Below are positions 40,030-52,459 of a stretch of DNA of 64,000 bases, piece by piece. The stretch comes from Trichopria drosophilae (lineage: Eukaryota; Arthropoda; Insecta; Hymenoptera; Diapriidae), in assembly GCA_030407085.1 (NCBI GenBank), contig CM059585.1:109729501-109793500 (forward strand). Direction: 5' to 3'. Below the pieces are notes generated by a model. That model saw nothing but the letters and a program-made list of their open reading frames with translations, had not been told where the DNA came from and did not search any database. A program made the position numbers and the translations under genes. The stretch's first letter is position 1. Each line of letters starts with the position of its first letter.

Positions 40030-41340
40030 TCTATTGTATTTATTAAGTATTTGTTTATAGACACCGAACGGACGAAGAGAAAGGATAGAAAAGGAAGAGC
40101 GACAATAATTTTAGGAAATAGTAGGTTCAATTGAATCCACGGAGATTTTGTTTAACTTTTTGGAGGCCAAAAAGTGAGGATGAACTGATCCGTACGGTTG
40201 CGCTAGTATATTCTGGTTGCCCCCCCCCCCCTCCTTGTTTGGAAAATAAGGCTCTGTGCATCTCATTCGCCTTTGAAGCGGGAAGACTGATAGAAGGGCA
40301 AACAATAGGAGGAGAAGGGGGTTCCCAAATGATACTAGCGCCACTGCGAGCTAATTAATTCTTTGGCCTCAATAAGGTCACACGATACGTGGTCGATTCT
40401 AAATACACAATTGATTAACATCTAATTCTAACCTACAGTATCTTTAATCTACAAAGAATAAATAATATCACGATTTATTTTTATCTTTCTTCATTCTTTT
40501 TCAGTTTACTTTTAAATTTTCTTTAGTATTTTGTTTTTGGATCATATGAAATATTCCCACTTTCTCCTTTTTTGTATTTCATTGTCATTTACATTTTCTT
40601 TATCATATAAGACGTCTTTCAGAGATGAAACACTAATATTTTTTCTGTTCTCCGTGTACATTTGTGTATAAATGACGTAAAATATGGAGAAAGAAAAAAA
40701 TCAATCAAGAAGTGAAAGGAATATTAAAGAATACCGATGAGGGATAATACAGAAGAAAAATGAAAAATGGAAAGGTATGGAGAAATCGAGATATTACTTT
40801 CCTTTTATTTATAGATAAAATATACTCTACAAATACTCAACCAGCAGCACATTATAAAAGAATTCTTCTAGAACCCTTTCTAAAAATATGTTCTAAAAGG
40901 CCCCTCGATAAAGTTTTAAAGTACTCTTAAAGAATCCCATTTATGAATTATTAAAATATGAATCTTGAAGAAGTATTATGCTTGCGGTATTCCATTTATC
41001 TTCTTTTGTTGTTAAGACTTCTTAAAGAACTCTTAAAGATGTCTTTTTGCTGTGTGGTGAGGACTCCCCCAATTTGATGGAGTGAAGTTAGGTAAACTTG
41101 GTGTACAAATAATAAAATATTTTGTACTTGTTACCCTGACACCTATTCTTCCTCGTCTATTTTTTTCTTTCTCTTTTTTGATCTTTCTACGACAAAATTT
41201 GTTACTCAGGAGTTTTTTTATCGCTTAAAGGGGCCAAAACTTATTGAAATTGTAAAATCGAAACGGAGAGAAAAAACACTCGGACATTTTTTTTTGAAAA
41301 TTATGGATGCAGGAGTGAGCTAAGAGAAACGTAACAAAAT
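40030..41340. other. No gene seen
   Basis: AT-rich with a poly-C run at about 40218. Short frames lack coding character. Confidence 0.45.
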
Positions 41341-41353
41341 ATTTTGATTTCAG

Positions 41354-41497
41354 CCAAACCAAATTTCAGAAGACACCGGAGCAGTGGAAAGCGTAGAAGC
41401 CAGATCAGACTTACCGGAAGGACGGAAAACATTGCAAAAGGTGAAGCTTAGAAAGATGGAGCGAGATAAAAAGCAGAAGAACAAAGAGAGAAGATAG
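41354..41497 (+). CDS. Candidate terminal exon of unknown gene (weak)
   Basis: GATTTCAG at 41346-41353 is a good acceptor, followed by 47 open codons and TAG at 41495-41497. The peptide is hydrophilic (ISEDTGAVESVEARSDLPEG, then KVKLRKMERDKKQKNKERR) and looks more protein-like than the surrounding noise; the following about 120 bp is also richer in GC. I find no upstream exon and no family, so this may be chance or a relic. Confidence 0.22.
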   Translation, partial: PNQISEDTGAVESVEARSDLPEGRKTLQKVKLRKMERDKKQKNKERR

Positions 41498-42302
41498 GAG
41501 ACGCCATGAGGAGATAGGCGGCGCATTGCAATTGTCATTGCGTTCGCGCACGATCGGTATTTGTCGGCCCACCAACGAATAGTAATCGAAATAAACATAG
41601 AGAATGCGCACGTATATGTGCGCACAATTATTAACCGAGAGATAGTGAAAAATGGAGAAAAATGAGATATATCGTAAATTGAATCCTCTTGGAGTGAAAA
41701 TCGAGACGCTCGCAATCACCCCAAATTTCATTAAAATTGTGGATCTTAAAGACGAAAATAGTACCTTACATAAGACATTCCATGGCAAACGGATCAACCT
41801 GATTTCCTATTTTGAACTAGACGAAAATGGTGGGATAAATGGTCAACAAACATATTAACATATGGATTTTAAAGATTTATGTTTTTGAAAAAAAAAACTT
41901 TTTTTTTTGTTTTTTTACGCCGTTATATTTTAGATTACAAAGAAAACGAATACAGCCTTTTTTGTTGGACATTTTTTCCGCCAGACTCCCATTTTTTAAA
42001 GATAATTATAAAAAACTAAGAAAAAGAACTTTATGGGTTTTTTTTTCAAGCTGACAACGAAGATGCGGATGAATGTTAATTTTTATTGTCATATTCTTAG
42101 TCAGTAAAGAAAAAATATTTCTAGTAAAAATTATTAGATTCTTTGTTATTTTTTGTCGGAATAAACAACATTTCTCAAATTTACAGATAATTTTTCTGCG
42201 AGCAAAGGAAATTCATTAAAAAAATCTGTTTTTGACATATTTTTTTTTATTCTTGATATGCTCTGTAAATTGTTTGGAGTGAAAATTGTATCACTCTAGT
42301 GT

Positions 42303-42368
42303 TTATCCCACTTAGTAGAGATTCCCCCGTCAATCGAAAAGTCCCAGGGTCGTACCCCGGTGTCGACC
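42303..42368 (+). repeat. tRNA-like relic (possible head of a tRNA-derived SINE)
   Basis: TTAGTAGAG resembles the D-arm/A-box, and GTCCCAGGGTCGTACCCCGG plus TGTCGACC resembles the T-arm and acceptor end of a tRNA. The B-box is degenerate and the anticodon arm does not pair well, so it is not a functional tRNA gene. No clear SINE body or tail follows. Confidence 0.4.
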
Positions 42369-42771
42369 GAATGTTCTTCCAATTTCCTAATTATTTTTCT
42401 GAATTTTTTTACACATTTTCGGTTTCTTCATATTTTTTATATAATTAACATCTTAATTCACTATTTTTAACATTTTCTTTAAAAATGTTTTTATAAAAAT
42501 ATCGCCTGGTCGGGAATCGGAATGATTTCGACAAATAGCGCTTGAAAAATATTTCGACCCTCTTCGTTTAATTGATGCAATTACCACCTGAAGCATTTTT
42601 TTTTACATTAAAATAGTTTTAGAATTCTTGTTTTAAGTGAAGAAATCGTGTCTTCAAACTTGAAAAATAAAACGTGCATATTAACAATTTGAAAATACAG
42701 GTGAAAGTATCTAAAATTGTGGCTAAAACACGAAAAAATCAACGAACAATTCAGATATTCTATGAGCAAAA

Positions 42772-43240
42772 AGCTTTTAAAATTGATCGTGGAATACGCT
42801 GAAATTTTGTCGGAATTTTTTGAACATTTTGTTTACTATTCTAAATTTGTTTAAATTAAAAAAATTTTCAAACAAAATATTAAAGAACTTTAAGGTATTT
42901 TTGAGCAAATCTAAAGGCATTTGGTTTCGTATGATTTTTTCCGAAAGTCTTTCAGTTTCTAATAAAAAATTACAGAACTTTTTGATAATTTTTCCGAGAT
43001 TTTTTATTTGAAAATGATAGACTTTCGGAAAAAAGCTCGATGAAAAAAAAAATTCTTAGAATTGATCGAAGAATGAGCAAAAATTTTGTCGGAAGTTTTT
43101 TGAACCCATTGTTTACTTTTCAAAATTCCCAAAATTTTAAAAAATTTTCAAACAAAATTCGAAAAAAATTTCAGGGGTTTTTTGAGCAATTATAAGAACT
43201 TTTCCTTTCGTAACATTTTTTTAGAAAATCTATCATTTTC
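42772..43240. repeat. Two diverged tandem copies of a unit of about 277 bp
   Basis: ATTGATCG..GAAT ... AATTTTGTCGGAA ... TTTTTTGAAC ... TTGTTTAC at 42783 recurs at 43060, as does ATTTTCAAACAAAAT (42865 and 43147). It resembles the AATTG-x-x-x-AAGAAT-x-CTC interior module of the palindromes at 18, 20 and 60 kb. Confidence 0.5.
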
Positions 43241-43379
43241 AAATAAAAAATTCCTTGTGCCGATTTTTTCGTATTTTTGTCGCTATTTTGGATATTTTCA
43301 CCTTTTTGGTGATGATAATATGCACATTTTAAAGTTTCAACCTCGAGGACACGATTTCTTTTCTTCAAACTGAAATTCT

Positions 43380-46300
43380 GAAATTATTTCAATGTGAAAA
43401 AACGATATAAAGAAAAAAAAAATTTAAATGCATGTTTTTTGGAAATAATAGTATACATATACTTTTTCAACGTTGAATTTTTTGAAAAATCTAACAAAAG
43501 ATTCTGGAAGTTTAGTTAATTTTAATTTTTAGTAAATTTTACATAAAATATCTGCGAAAATTAACGAAAGTTTGTACATAAATGTTCATCCTCAATTAAA
43601 AATCTTTTTTTATCAACAGTGGAGTTAAAATACTTCTCTTCGTTTTTTTAGCTTCACTTTTGTACCTGTTTACAAAAAGTATTTACGAAAAGATTTATGT
43701 TGAGTTTGAAAAGTATATAGCGGAAAACGGCCAAATTTAACGGTACTAATATATTGCTTTAGATGCCAGAGTGTATTCTTAAGGAGCCTCGAGCTGTGCG
43801 AAACATTCGGAAGCTAAGAGAGTTTACGACCAAGAATGCTATAATTTTTTTTTATTTCTTAGATGCAGTTTCAAAATATGCTGTTATTGGTTCCAGATAT
43901 TAAAGACTAGAAAAACAGTTAATAATGGTTTTTCCATAATTTTGTTGTGCCAAAAATAACATTTTTGTTGTATTAAAAAAAGAAATAAATTTGTACGTGG
44001 GAAAATGATTACAGCTCGCAATATAAAAATTCCAATTGTAAAAAGAAATACCTCAAAATTCAGAATCCAGAAAAAATTGGAAAGAAACTGTTGAATTGTA
44101 TGTAAGAATAAAGAATAAAGCATGTTTTTTAAATCGTTATATACACTTTCATATACACTTTTTAAATTAATATAAAAATTACATGTAATTTTGGATATAC
44201 ATTTTAAAACATCCTGAGTTCAAATCATTTGAAACATTTTTTTTATTAAAATTGGTGTAAAATTGATTAACGAAAAAATATAAATTATTTAATATTTGTC
44301 GTAAATATCATATATTACTACTAGTTTATCTATAATCTTATGGTTAAGCTGAGACCTTTCCCAATATTTACATAAATCCGACTCTGTGTGTATTTTGGCA
44401 GAATCAAATTTCTCAAATAAACGTGCTTCTGTTTTGTGAATGTTTACATGTTGCCATTGAATATTTTCATTCTTTCTTACAAATTTCTTTGAAATGTTTC
44501 ATTCATGGAGAATACGTGAACATAATGTATCGGAATGTTTCATTTAAATAATTTATATACCTATAAATTTGTAAAATTTAATCAAATTGAATATTTTACC
44601 ATAATGATTTCCTGAATAAAGTTCACATCATACGTTTTTTATTTTAAAGCAACCATTTTATAAAAAATTATACTTTAGAGCAAAAAGTGCAAAAAAAAAG
44701 AATTTTAGCAAGTGAACTTCCAAAATTGCAAGTGAAAACGAGTTTTGGAATTGACTTTTTTCGAAATTCTCAAAAATTAAAAAATAATAAAAAAAATAGC
44801 TTATTGTAACTTGAAACGTTTGTAAATGTATAAACAAAGGTTTGTAAAACAAACAAATACAAATATGAATGATATTGTCTCGTGTTGAAGTTAAGAGAGA
44901 AATTTTTGTAAATTTTTTCAAAATATTTGTACCTGAGACTCATCTTTTTAATTCAGAGTTTTATTTTTTACGAAATCATATAAAACGAATAAAATCCTTT
45001 AAAATTGTACCCTTTAAAATTGTCGATAGAGCGAATCCAAAATGGCGTCCGGAATGTAGAAGAAAAAGCAATTAGAATTACTCAAAAAATATGTATGAGC
45101 CACTTTAGAGTTTTTCAAAAAACATCAATGTCTAAAAAATCCAAAAACGTCTCTAAAAATCCTGAAAAATGTACTCTTATTTCTTGCAACATTTTTAATA
45201 TTTTTTCAATTTTTTTATATAAATGTACTAATTAGTTTCATCTAAGCATTTAGACATTTAGTTATTGTAACTTTCGTTAAATGTTTTTTTAATTTTTTAA
45301 TTATAAAAAAGTTTACAATCCTGAACACGTATTATGGTGGTAGAAGCATGTCCAAAACATTTGTTGCTTTTTGTCACTTTCTATTTTGTCTTTTTGTATT
45401 TTCTATTTCTGCCTAAATGATTAAAAAGTCACATCTTAAAATATCACTATTTATAACTTGAAACATAATTTATAAAAACATCTAAATGCTGATTAAACTA
45501 ATTAATTAATACTCGTTAGTATTGTACCGAAAAAAAAATATATTTGGCTTTATTATCAAAAAAGTATTTGGCACAACTACGTTTTTTAGTTGTTTTAACT
45601 ATTTAAATAGTAAACTTGGCTACTTAATATGTCGAGGTCCCTACTTAGATAGTAAAATTATCTTACTACCTAGTTAGTAGTTTACTATTTCATTTTTTCC
45701 GCGTGAAATTATTTTTGTTATTTACCATAAATATGTTGGTAACTTTTAGAAAACTGTTATAAACAAAAAATAGTTTTTTTCAGAATTTATAGAGACTTTT
45801 GGATTTTTCGAATCGTGAAAAACTTTACACACATTTTTTGAGTGATTTTACGCCATTTTCGATTCCCTAACGAAATACTATTTTAAAGGTTCATTATTTT
45901 TCCGAAATGCTGCAGAGTAGAAACAACATATAAAAAAAAACGAATAAATAATTCGTGTTTTTTTTTTAAATTAATCTAAAAATTGTGCTAGTTTTGAGAT
46001 TTTTCGACATTTCGAAAACTACATTTTTGTTGAAATGACTAAATATTTATGTGGTAATCTACAACCAAATATTTAGTTAACATCACTAAATTTTTGTGAA
46101 AGTACAGAACCAAGAACATAATGGCTTTAAGGAATATTTTAAAAAATATAAACATTCCCTACACGATTCCTTATTACTTTAAAAGTTATTATTCTATAAT
46201 CGTTTTCTTCCTTGTATAAATACATACCGAGAATAAACAATTAAATTAGCACGTAGAATACCGTTACAACATAGCATTCTGAAACGCATTACACTTTTTG

Positions 46301-48215
46301 CACTTAGAGGTCGATACTTTTTTTTGTAAAATATATGTGTAACACAGATTCTACACTTTTAGATGTGTGAAATACTGTAACATTTTAACTTTGAAAAGTT
46401 CTTATTAAATTAAAAATGTTTTTACTTAATATTTGTATGTTTATACCTAAATAAAAGATTTTTAAACCCTTTTGAAATCAATTTTACGATCCGAGTAAAA
46501 AAAAGTCTGAAAGATAGATTTGCTGTGTCTCTTATCAAAAATATAAATTACATCAAAAATGTTTTAAAAAAAATTGACCAACAAATTTTCTACACAAAAG
46601 TTTATGTGCACTTTCTTCGTAAAATCAACGGTTATGTCTTTTGTGTATAGATGTTCATGGTTTATGGTTTTGGAAGCATTTTTATGTGTGATTTGTATTT
46701 ATAAAAAACAAAAAAAAAAACGTATTTTTTCATTTTTTTTTACCCTTTCCCTTCCATAATGAAGTACGAATCGTCTCCGAAAACTAATCAGATCTAAGTT
46801 AGGCCATGACAAACTCAAAGAAACGTTGATCAAGGTCACCAATTTTTTATTACACTTTTTAGTTTTTTAGGGTCTGAAACATCAACATTTGGTGACCAAT
46901 TATCTAATAATTTGTTTTTGCGACCAAATTCAATAATCTGTAGAGACCCAAAAAACAAAAATAAACTATAAACTCAAAATGAGATACACATAAAAAACTA
47001 AAGGAATAATATTCACGTTTTTATTGAACCTCTAAAAAGGAAATAGATTACTTATGTTTTATGTATGTTAATACTTATGTTTGCCACTAGAGGGAAATGC
47101 AACACAAAAATTACAAAATCAGACCTGCGTTTAATTTGTTTAGGTTATCATCTAATGCTGAATGCTATTCCTTTAATTTTTGTTATTTGATTCATTTTGA
47201 AATTATTATTATTATATTTCTGTCATATATATCGGATTATAAAAATGAAGCTATCAATTTCTTGTAATAAACTTAATAAATAAATGATATTACGTTATCT
47301 TAATATAATTTGACTTGTAATTAATTAATTGCCTTCGTCGTTTATTTTTAAATTAGATTACCTAACAAAGTAAATGTTTTCTTAGAACCGAGATATTGAA
47401 GTTTATTATATGAGAGATGCCGTTGCATTAATGCAGAAAGCTATGCATCGAATACTCTAATTGATTCCTGAACTGTGCTTTAATTAAGATGTGATCGAAT
47501 TTACAATAAAATGATTTGCTATTCTTATCTGAATTCCAATTATTCATGCTTCAAATCAATTCGATGAAACGTCAACATAATAAAATATTCTCGAATCCTA
47601 ATTTCACGTCGTTATAACTCATTTGAATAATCATAAAGTATGATTAAGTGACTTTTTAGTAAATCATTTCGGTGTATCTTTTAATAATCTTTATTTATTA
47701 ATTTCGGCATCGTATAAACATAAATTTCTTACAAATGTTTGTCTGGAAAAAACAAACGTTCATTGTGCGTTAAGAAAAAGTAACGGGATTGAAATTTTTG
47801 TAATGAGGATAATTATTTGACTAGTATTTGAAATTAGTGGCTGTTAAGGAAAACTGAACATTATATATATCTTAACTATAAGATCTGCTTTTGGTTACTA
47901 CTGTAGATAAATAAAACTATTAAAATATTTTTTATATTTTTACACTGGTTTATTTAACTTTTGTTGCATTTTTTTTTCGATTTTCGAGAAGAATAAACAT
48001 TTTTACACCTCTTTACTCGCTAATTATGTACGAAGAGGTTATTCACTTTTTTCTTTTCCCGTTTACTGCAAGCCTGCAATTCGATCCATTTTGAAGTAAG
48101 TCCAAACATAAAATAACATCTTTACCGCCTTAGTCTTTAAATGATACTTAGCAATGGCCCTATTAAATGAACTTTTGGTTTAAAAAGAATGTAATGAAGT
48201 TAAATAAACATTAAT
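43380..48215. other. AT-rich, no gene seen
   Basis: Many A/T homopolymer runs and short frames without coding character. A small inverted repeat flanks 46861-46960 (TTTTTTAGGGTCTG/AGAGACCCAAAAAA). Nothing else supportable. Confidence 0.5.
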
Positions 48216-48219
48216 GATG

Positions 48220-48491
48220 ATATTGTATGAGTAGTGTAAAAAAAAAGGTCACCATAAAAAAGAAGAAAAAAGTGGTTTTAAATAAAAATTACAGAATAAA
48301 ATTAAAAATAAAAATATGACGTTTTATTTTTTAATTAATTATATAATTACTTTTATCTGAAGAGGGCTACAATCCGAGAGCCGAAACGTCATAGTTTTAT
48401 TTTTATTTTTAATTTTATTCTATAATTTTTATTTAAAACCCCTTTTTACTTCATTTTTACGGTGACCTTTTTTACACTACTCATACAATAT
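48220..48491. mobile_element. Short palindromic element, Penelope-like remnant?
   Basis: ATATTGTATGAGTAGTGTAA at the left is mirrored at the right end (TTACACTACTCATACAATAT); arms of about 130 bp include GGTCACC and TATGACGTTT/GAAACGTCATA. The centre holds a hammerhead-like core. Such cores are known in Penelope-like retroelements; assignment is inferred. Confidence 0.6.
48357..48390 (+). ncRNA. Hammerhead-ribozyme-like motif
   Basis: CTGAAGA (48357-48363), a stem GGCT/AGCC closing a loop (48365-48382), then GAAA (48383-48386) and CGTC (48387-48390). This is the conserved CUGANGA-stem II-GAAA-x-UH order. TAT before CUGA can pair with ATA after GTC as a short stem I. Stem III would be minimal, as described for ribozymes of Penelope-like elements, so activity as a monomer is doubtful. 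Confidence 0.45.
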
Positions 48492-48915
48492 TATTTACAA
48501 GTGTCCAGAAATTCTATTAATTATTAAGCATTGATGATGCTTCAGAAAACACAGTTCTATATGTAAATTCTCTTGAAAATGAAAAAAAAAATCATTTCAG
48601 TGTAATAAATTACGACGAGGATATAGATAAATAAATTGCAAATAGAAGACCCTTGCAGTACATGTATCCATGTGTTATTCAGGGGCCTTCACTCTCGAAA
48701 ATTTTATGCCAGTTTTAATACATTAAACCTTTTCATCCCATGTTTTATATCTAACAATTTTTGTTGTGATTGAATTTCCGGCTGTGATAAGCGCAATCGC
48801 TCCTGGCGGCCGGAGGCGTAACTACATGTGAAGTTCTCCTTTAACCAAGTGTAGCGTAATTCTTTTCAAATATTCTAATCCATTACCAGAATTATTAGTA
48901 AGCTTCAACTATTAA

Positions 48916-49803
48916 CCCATTAACGCCGGGACGGATACATTTTCATCATCAGTTTGAGCGTCGATAATTTGTACATAAACGCCTTGGAAAAAAATTACGC
49001 ACCATTATTTCTAATGTAAAAATGTAGGCCCTTTCAGAATCTTTTAATAGAATTTCGAGAAAATGAACGGCCAAAAAATCGATTCAAACATCACTTTCAC
49101 CTCGAAATGTTATTGAGAGACACTTCTAAAGTGAAAATTAGGTGTCCATGGACCCTGAGGAATAAAATGTGCCATGCCTCGTTTCGTAATTCAAAATGGC
49201 GGCTGTACGAATATGAGGTCAGAATTAAAAAATTCAAAATGGCCACGAAAACCCCTGTATACCCAGTTTCATGCTCATCGAACATTTAAAACGAATTTTC
49301 GCATTCGATATCCGCCATTTTGATTCTGCCATTTTGAATTTTTTAATTCTGACCTCGTATTCGTAATCAGCGACCATGAAAACTACACATGCGACTCTGA
49401 TATAACGTCATGTAACTTGAATTTGCATTTTTCAAAAAATAAAAATATGAGCATGTTTTTTTATGCTACAGCCGCCATCTTGAATTGCGAAACGAGGCAT
49501 GGCACATTTTATTCATCAGGGTCCATGGATACCTTATTTTCACTTTAGACGTGTCTCTCAATACCATTTTGAGGTGAAAGTGATGTTTGAATCGAAAAAA
49601 AATTTTAAAAACCCCATTTTTTACAAAGAAACGCGTATAACTATTTTTTCGTCCACTTTATCGAAATTCTATTGAAAGATTCTGAAAGGGCATACATTTG
49701 TACATTAGAAATAATGGTGCGGAAATTTTTTCCAAGGCGTTTATGTACAAATTATCGTCGCTCAAACTGATGATGAAAATGTGTCCGTCGCGGCGTTAAT
49801 GGG
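48916..49803. mobile_element. TTAA-flanked foldback element, 888 bp
   Basis: TTAA on both sides (48912-48915, 49804-49807), termini CCCATTAACGCCG and CGGCGTTAATGGG. Arms pair through GATAATTTGTACATAAACGC and inward to about 49330-49350. Contains AATTCAAAATGGCGGCTGTA and CGTAATCAGCGACCATGA modules. The frame pair at 49097-49289 exists on both strands only because of the palindrome. Confidence 0.8.
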
Positions 49804-50009
49804 TTAAATTAATCAAATAGTCTATACTAATTACTAAAAATTGTATGATTTTAGATACAAATGGCAAACAAAAGAATGACCGCCTGCTTTCAGTGAAAAA
49901 TCTCTTCAAAGTATCAATATAACAATTTCAGCTACACGAAATCAGAAGCAAATTCTCCCTATTATCTCGTGTTTACGTTCATCGATACCATTCTGACAGC
50001 CCAGGAACT

Positions 50010-50960
50010 GTTGAAAAATTGCGCCGGACACTCATAAAAGGGGTGAACGAAGAAGGGTGACGGTCAAAAATGGCGGCGACCAATGCCTACATATAAATAC
50101 GTGGGTAGGAAACGTAAATTACATCCCTCCTGCGACTTTAAAGTTTCAGAGGCGTCGGATGATGGCGACGATTGTGATGTGGACGCCCGGGAGTGAACGA
50201 CATTAGAACGTAACATCAATGGTATACAATAAGGTCTCGATGAAAAGGAATCTGGATCTTCTGAAGAAAGAACGAGGAGGAGCCTAAGGAAAAATGCACT
50301 GAGGATGCAAAAAAAAAAAGATTAAAGTTATAGGAAACAAAACTGAAAACACCTGGCACCGTTGGAAGCGCCCTACAGAGAGAGCAAGGAGTAAACTCGA
50401 AGGTTCTCGAATCGAAGTAAAATGCGCGGACATCTTTGTCCTTCCCCCACAATCCACCTCTCGATCGTGCTCATCCTCTCTCATTCTCTCCAAACCATTC
50501 CTTCTCAGTCCCTTGGATTCATTAATTTTCTATCTCCCTCTCCCGTAATCATTCATTCTGTATGTGCGTGCGCAAAAGGACACGATTGGATGTGTGTTTG
50601 TGTGTATGTGAGTGAGAAGAAGATGGAGAATACTTATAATAAAAATAAAATAAAAGATGACATAATACGTCGACGAGTCACGAATTGCTCTGGGTTGATT
50701 ATTCAGTCAATCTTTACATGTCGCAGATAGTATTTGCACATTTTGATAAAGTAAGTTAAATAATGCTATCCGTGATCGGACGTTCTGCAACCGATCGATG
50801 TCGATGTCTCAGGTGGATCAAGTTTTGAAATGATTGAAAACGGCTTTTTATATACTGCTGTGAAAGTGCGCGGGTAAGTCGCCGATACCTGCTATTCATA
50901 AAATGAAAAAAGATTCCGTGTTGAAAATTGCACGAAACTTCTACGTCGACATTTCTCGAT
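50010..50960. other. Unique, moderately GC-rich stretch, no gene assigned
   Basis: Includes AAAATGGCGGCGACC near 50068, a pyrimidine-rich run at 50440-50540 and TGTGTGT-type simple sequence near 50590. Frames on both strands are short and unlike each other's flanks. Could be regulatory or an untranslated exon; no splice evidence. Confidence 0.3.
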
Positions 50961-51059
50961 TAATACAATTTTTAATATGCTATAAAATTTCCTTCAGTTA
51001 TCTTCAATCCATCTGTTATTAAATTCGATATTTTTATGTAATATTTAATTCCATGTTTA

Positions 51060-52450
51060 AGTCCATTTGCCTTGCCAGGCAGCCTAAATATTGATCAGCA
51101 GCTGATCCAGCAGTCATCCGAACCTCAAATGCAACCGATTGCTACCTGATCAGAGTTTTAATGTAGCATGTTTTACCAAGTACAACTTATTACGAACTGA
51201 TCAAGATTTACTAAGGCATGCTTTATCAGGAATTTGTAAGCAACGCCTGATCAAGATTCAATAAGACAGGTCTTATCAGGAATTTGTGAGTAATGTCTGA
51301 TCATTTCCTGATCAAGATTAAATATCAGGCGTTCCCCTATAGTGTCTCTACATTTTCAGTTATTTATCATATTGATGAGGACTGATCAGTAATAAGAAAC
51401 GCCTTATTAAATTCATCTTGTAACTCCTTGATTAAGCCTGGATCAATATTAAATAAGACATGACGTATCAGGAATTCGTGAGTAATGTCTGATCATGTCC
51501 TGATCAAGATTAAATATCAGGCGTTCCCCTATAGTGTCTCTACATTTTCAGTTATTTATCATATTGATGAGGACTGATCAGTAATAAGAAACGCCTTATT
51601 AAATTCATCTTGTAACTCCTTGATTAAGCCTGGATCAATATTAAATAAGACATGACGTATCAGAAATTCGTGAGTAATGTCTGATTATTTCCTGATCAAG
51701 ATTAAATATCAGGCGTTCCCCTATAGTGTCTCTACATTTTCAGTTATTTATCATATGATGAGGACTGATCAGTAATAAGAAACGCCTTATTAAATTCGTC
51801 TTGTAACTCCTTGATTAAGCCTGGATCAATATTAAATAAGACATGACATATCAGGAATTCGTGAGTAATGTAGTATCATATCTTGATCGAGGTTAAATAT
51901 CAGGTGTTCCTCGATAGTGACTGTCACTACATTTTCACTGTTATCATATTGATCAGGACCTGATTGGTGATAAGAAACACTTTATCAAGTTCACCTAATT
52001 ACTACTTAAGCAAACCTTGATCAATAGTCAATAAGGCATGCTTGATCAAGAACGTCTGCTTACTTGCTGATCAGACTCTGTTCAAGACAATAAGACATGT
52101 CTTATCAGAAATTTGTGAGTAACACCTGATCATGTTTGGATCAAGATTAAATATCCGGCGATCCTCATTAGTGACAGTTACTACATTGGTATTCACATTT
52201 ATTTATCATACTGATCAGGACCTGAAGAGCGGTAAGGAACGTTTTATCTAGTTCGTCTAATACCTACCTGAATCTGATCAATAGTGAATAAGGCATACTT
52301 GATCAAGAACGTCTGCTTATTCGCTTATCAGGCCCTGATCAAGATTTAATAAGACGCGTCTTATCAGAAATTTATAAGTAGCACCAGGTGTAACCTGATC
52401 AAGATTCAATATCAGGAGTTCCTCATTGGTGACTGACACTAAACTAGTAT
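51060..52450. repeat. 192-bp satellite-like tandem array rich in TGATCA
   Basis: GTGTCTCTACATTTTCAG starts at 51342, 51534 and 51726, exactly 192 bp apart; these three units are nearly identical. More diverged units follow to about 52450 and partial ones precede from about 51060. Every unit has several TGATCA palindromes and paired ATAAGACATG/CTTATCAG motifs. Confidence 0.8.
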
Positions 52451-52459
52451 TCATACATT

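Noticed and set aside
41652..41858. 68-codon plus-strand frame starting at an ATG
   Set aside because: No domain or neighbour support; the composition becomes AT-rich noise at its end.
51060..52450. Possible CRISPR-like array
   Set aside because: Period is 192 bp with whole units repeated and no unique spacers; this is a eukaryotic tandem repeat.
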